Below, piece by piece: positions 5,026-6,444 of a stretch of 6,444 nucleotides of DNA; the first letter of the stretch is position 1, and each line of letters begins with the position of its first letter. The notes beneath the pieces are model-generated. The model made no database searches. It had not been told where the DNA came from and saw only the letters and a list, made by a program, of their open reading frames with translations. The DNA is from Verrucomicrobiia bacterium (GTDB lineage: Bacteria; Verrucomicrobiota; Verrucomicrobiia; Limisphaerales; JAUIHU01): positions 1 through 6,444 of the forward strand of contig JAUIHU010000264.1 in NCBI GenBank assembly GCA_030432175.1, in the 5' to 3' direction. The position numbers and the translations under genes were made by a program.

Positions 5026-6444
5026 TTAAAAAACATCCACCGTGTATTCCGGAGCCTCGGGGAATTTTCCTGTGATTTCCCAGGTCACTTTATCCGCGTT
5101 CTTAAACCAGTCCGGCAGTTGGATTTCCATGGTGAAACCGTTGGGTGAGGTCTTGTCATAGGACAACATCTCCAGGCCCGATGCCTGAATTGAGTCAATT
5201 GCTTCCGGATACTCCCCATTGTTTTTTCGATACTGCTCCAAACGACACGCAAGAAGCGCCATTTGAGCTTTGGTGTCAACTGTCAGGGATCTCTCGTATA
5301 TTCGTTCCATGGATATCAACCCTTTGGGCCCATCGGGTTTTTCTAAAGATTTTGGCATGGTAAATTCAATAATTACCGGTGTTTTGTCTTCTTTAGTTGT
5401 GTCGGTGGTTGAATTGTCAGCTTTATCTAACGGGCCATAAGCATCCAGAATTGTTTCGATAGACGTCAGGTTTTCAGCTAACCCGAACTTTAATTTTGAG
5501 TAAATCAAGGCTCTGAGCGTGGAGGGTGCGATGTGGCTCCAGAGTTCTAATTCGAAGTTGGATATATAATCTTGATGAGATAGGAAGTTTTCCGAGTCAA
5601 TCAACATTAGGGTATTGATAATTTCTTTTTGGAGATCATTTTGTGTGGTTGGGGGATGGTTGGCAGAGTAAGTTGCAAAGGAGGTCATAAACGCCATCTC
5701 AGTTTTCATGGCATCAAACATTTTCTTTCTGACGTTCCATGTCTGCAAATGTTCTTCCAATTGAATCCACTTTTCCAGATCCCATGCGTTGATTGACTGC
5801 GCTGTATGCACCGACTCAATCATGATTTGATATTGCGCCTGATGCACCAGACGGGTGATTAACAGATTGGCGTCCTGATCGTGGGCTTTTGATATCAATA
5901 ATAAGGTCTCCCAGTCCTGCCATGCTTCTTCAGGTTGATTCAGTATGAGTCGTGTGATCAGGCGGTCATTCAGGGCGACCGAAAAGCGCTTAAGATGAAC
6001 CAGATGGGGCAAAAGTATCTGGTGTGGAGATCGGTTCAAATCGTAATAGAAGGCTGCTTTTCCTCTGGATAAAGCCGATTTTAACAGGTCGAAGGACTCC
6101 TCACGTTCTAAATAAAACTCAGCCATGACTTTCGCAGCAGATTGGAGATCCAGCTTGGGTGGTTGAAAGTTCTCCTCGAAATTGGAGACAACCTGTACTT
6201 TTACCGAATTTTCAATTAAGCGTTGGAATGGGGAACTACCCGAGACAACAGGTGTATAATTCCCGGAATTGAATTCCAAGTGCACGAAAGTATCTTCGGG
6301 TTGAAAAATGTCGTATTCATCCAGTTTTTCCTGAAGGTCAGCATCGACTTCTTCCTTGGTTGAAAGCCTTTCGGCAAATTGGTAGACAGGCTTCAGATAT
6401 GGGCTCATCCAAATGTTCTGCTCATCCTGGAGGCCTTCTAAAGC
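5026..6444 (-). CDS. Conserved hypothetical protein, 5' end outside the window
   Basis: The frame stays open up to the right edge (12 further codons, ALEGLQDEQNIW, upstream of the ATG at 6406-6408). I therefore read this as a 5'-truncated gene of at least 472 residues, though that ATG would give a 460-residue protein. No Shine-Dalgarno is well placed before it. Numbering from that ATG, most of the chain is helical. Residues ~90-260 (HQILLPHLVHLKRFS, PEEAWQDWETLLLISKA, LITRLVHQAQYQ) resemble a family of long hypothetical proteins common in Verrucomicrobiota and Planctomycetota. The C-terminal segment ~373-407 (KAQMALLACRLEQYR, NNGEYPEAID) resembles the pseudopilin-like pattern in which a helix is followed by a G-x-YP-x-x-x-D motif. 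No catalytic motif is visible and the function is unknown. The missing N-terminus probably carries a membrane anchor, by analogy with that family, but this cannot be seen. The next gene, a lipoprotein, follows after 28 bases. Confidence 0.75.
   Translation of the reverse strand, partial: ALEGLQDEQNIWMSPYLKPVYQFAERLSTKEEVDADLQEKLDEYDIFQPEDTFVHLEFNSGNYTPVVSGSSPFQRLIENSVKVQVVSNFEENFQPPKLDLQSAAKVMAEFYLEREESFDLLKSALSRGKAAFYYDLNRSPHQILLPHLVHLKRFSVALNDRLITRLILNQPEEAWQDWETLLLISKAHDQDANLLITRLVHQAQYQIMIESVHTAQSINAWDLEKWIQLEEHLQTWNVRKKMFDAMKTEMAFMTSFATYSANHPPTTQNDLQKEIINTLMLIDSENFLSHQDYISNFELELWSHIAPSTLRALIYSKLKFGLAENLTSIETILDAYGPLDKADNSTTDTTKEDKTPVIIEFTMPKSLEKPDGPKGLISMERIYERSLTVDTKAQMALLACRLEQYRKNNGEYPEAIDSIQASGLEMLSYDKTSPNGFTMEIQLPDWFKNADKVTWEITGKFPEAPEYTVDVF

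Noticed and set aside
1..6444. CRISPR array, tRNA, rRNA, insertion sequence, toxin-antitoxin or phage defence module
   Set aside because: No regularly spaced repeats, tRNA-like cloverleaf, transposase motifs, terminal inverted repeats or defence-type domains were seen on either strand.

Overview
The window looks like chromosomal DNA of a PVC-group bacterium, most likely Verrucomicrobiota. This rests on a type IV pilin-like/pseudopilin protein carrying the H-X9-DG C-terminal motif, a very large WD40 protein of the kind attached to eukaryote-like Ser/Thr kinases in Planctomycetota and Verrucomicrobiota, and a long conserved-hypothetical protein with a C-terminal pseudopilin-tail-like segment. 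It also contains a short dispersed intergenic hairpin repeat. Most of the window has a moderate G+C content, near 47-50 % where I counted it. The first ~160 bases are an exception at about 69 %.

Layout: bases 1-2844 (+) form one uninterrupted frame. Its first ~53 codons are clearly the C-terminal-third core of the tRNA-modification protein MnmG, with alphaproteobacteria-like wording and high G+C. From about base 160 onward it becomes a headless WD40-plus-TPR protein. Four leftward genes follow: a stand-alone DUF697 membrane protein (2879-3433), an H-X9-DG prepilin-like protein (3685-4473), a small lipoprotein (4620-4997) and a long hypothetical protein (5026 to the right edge, 5' end missing). 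The last two are 28 bases apart and probably co-transcribed. The prepilin and DUF697 genes have their own leaders of 146 and 251 bases.

The two leaders each carry a copy of the same ~26-base element (24 of 26 bases identical). It folds into an 8-bp hairpin with a CCCA loop, in the same orientation and 53 or 65 bases ahead of the start codon. The two differences between copies keep the pairing. This and the MnmG/WD40 junction are the two observations most worth following up.

No complete novel defence or mobile system is visible. There are no tRNA or rRNA genes, CRISPR arrays, transposases or phage genes. The genes do not form an obvious pathway. The common theme on the minus strand is the cell envelope: an inner-membrane protein, a pseudopilin-like protein, a lipoprotein and a possibly envelope-linked hypothetical protein.
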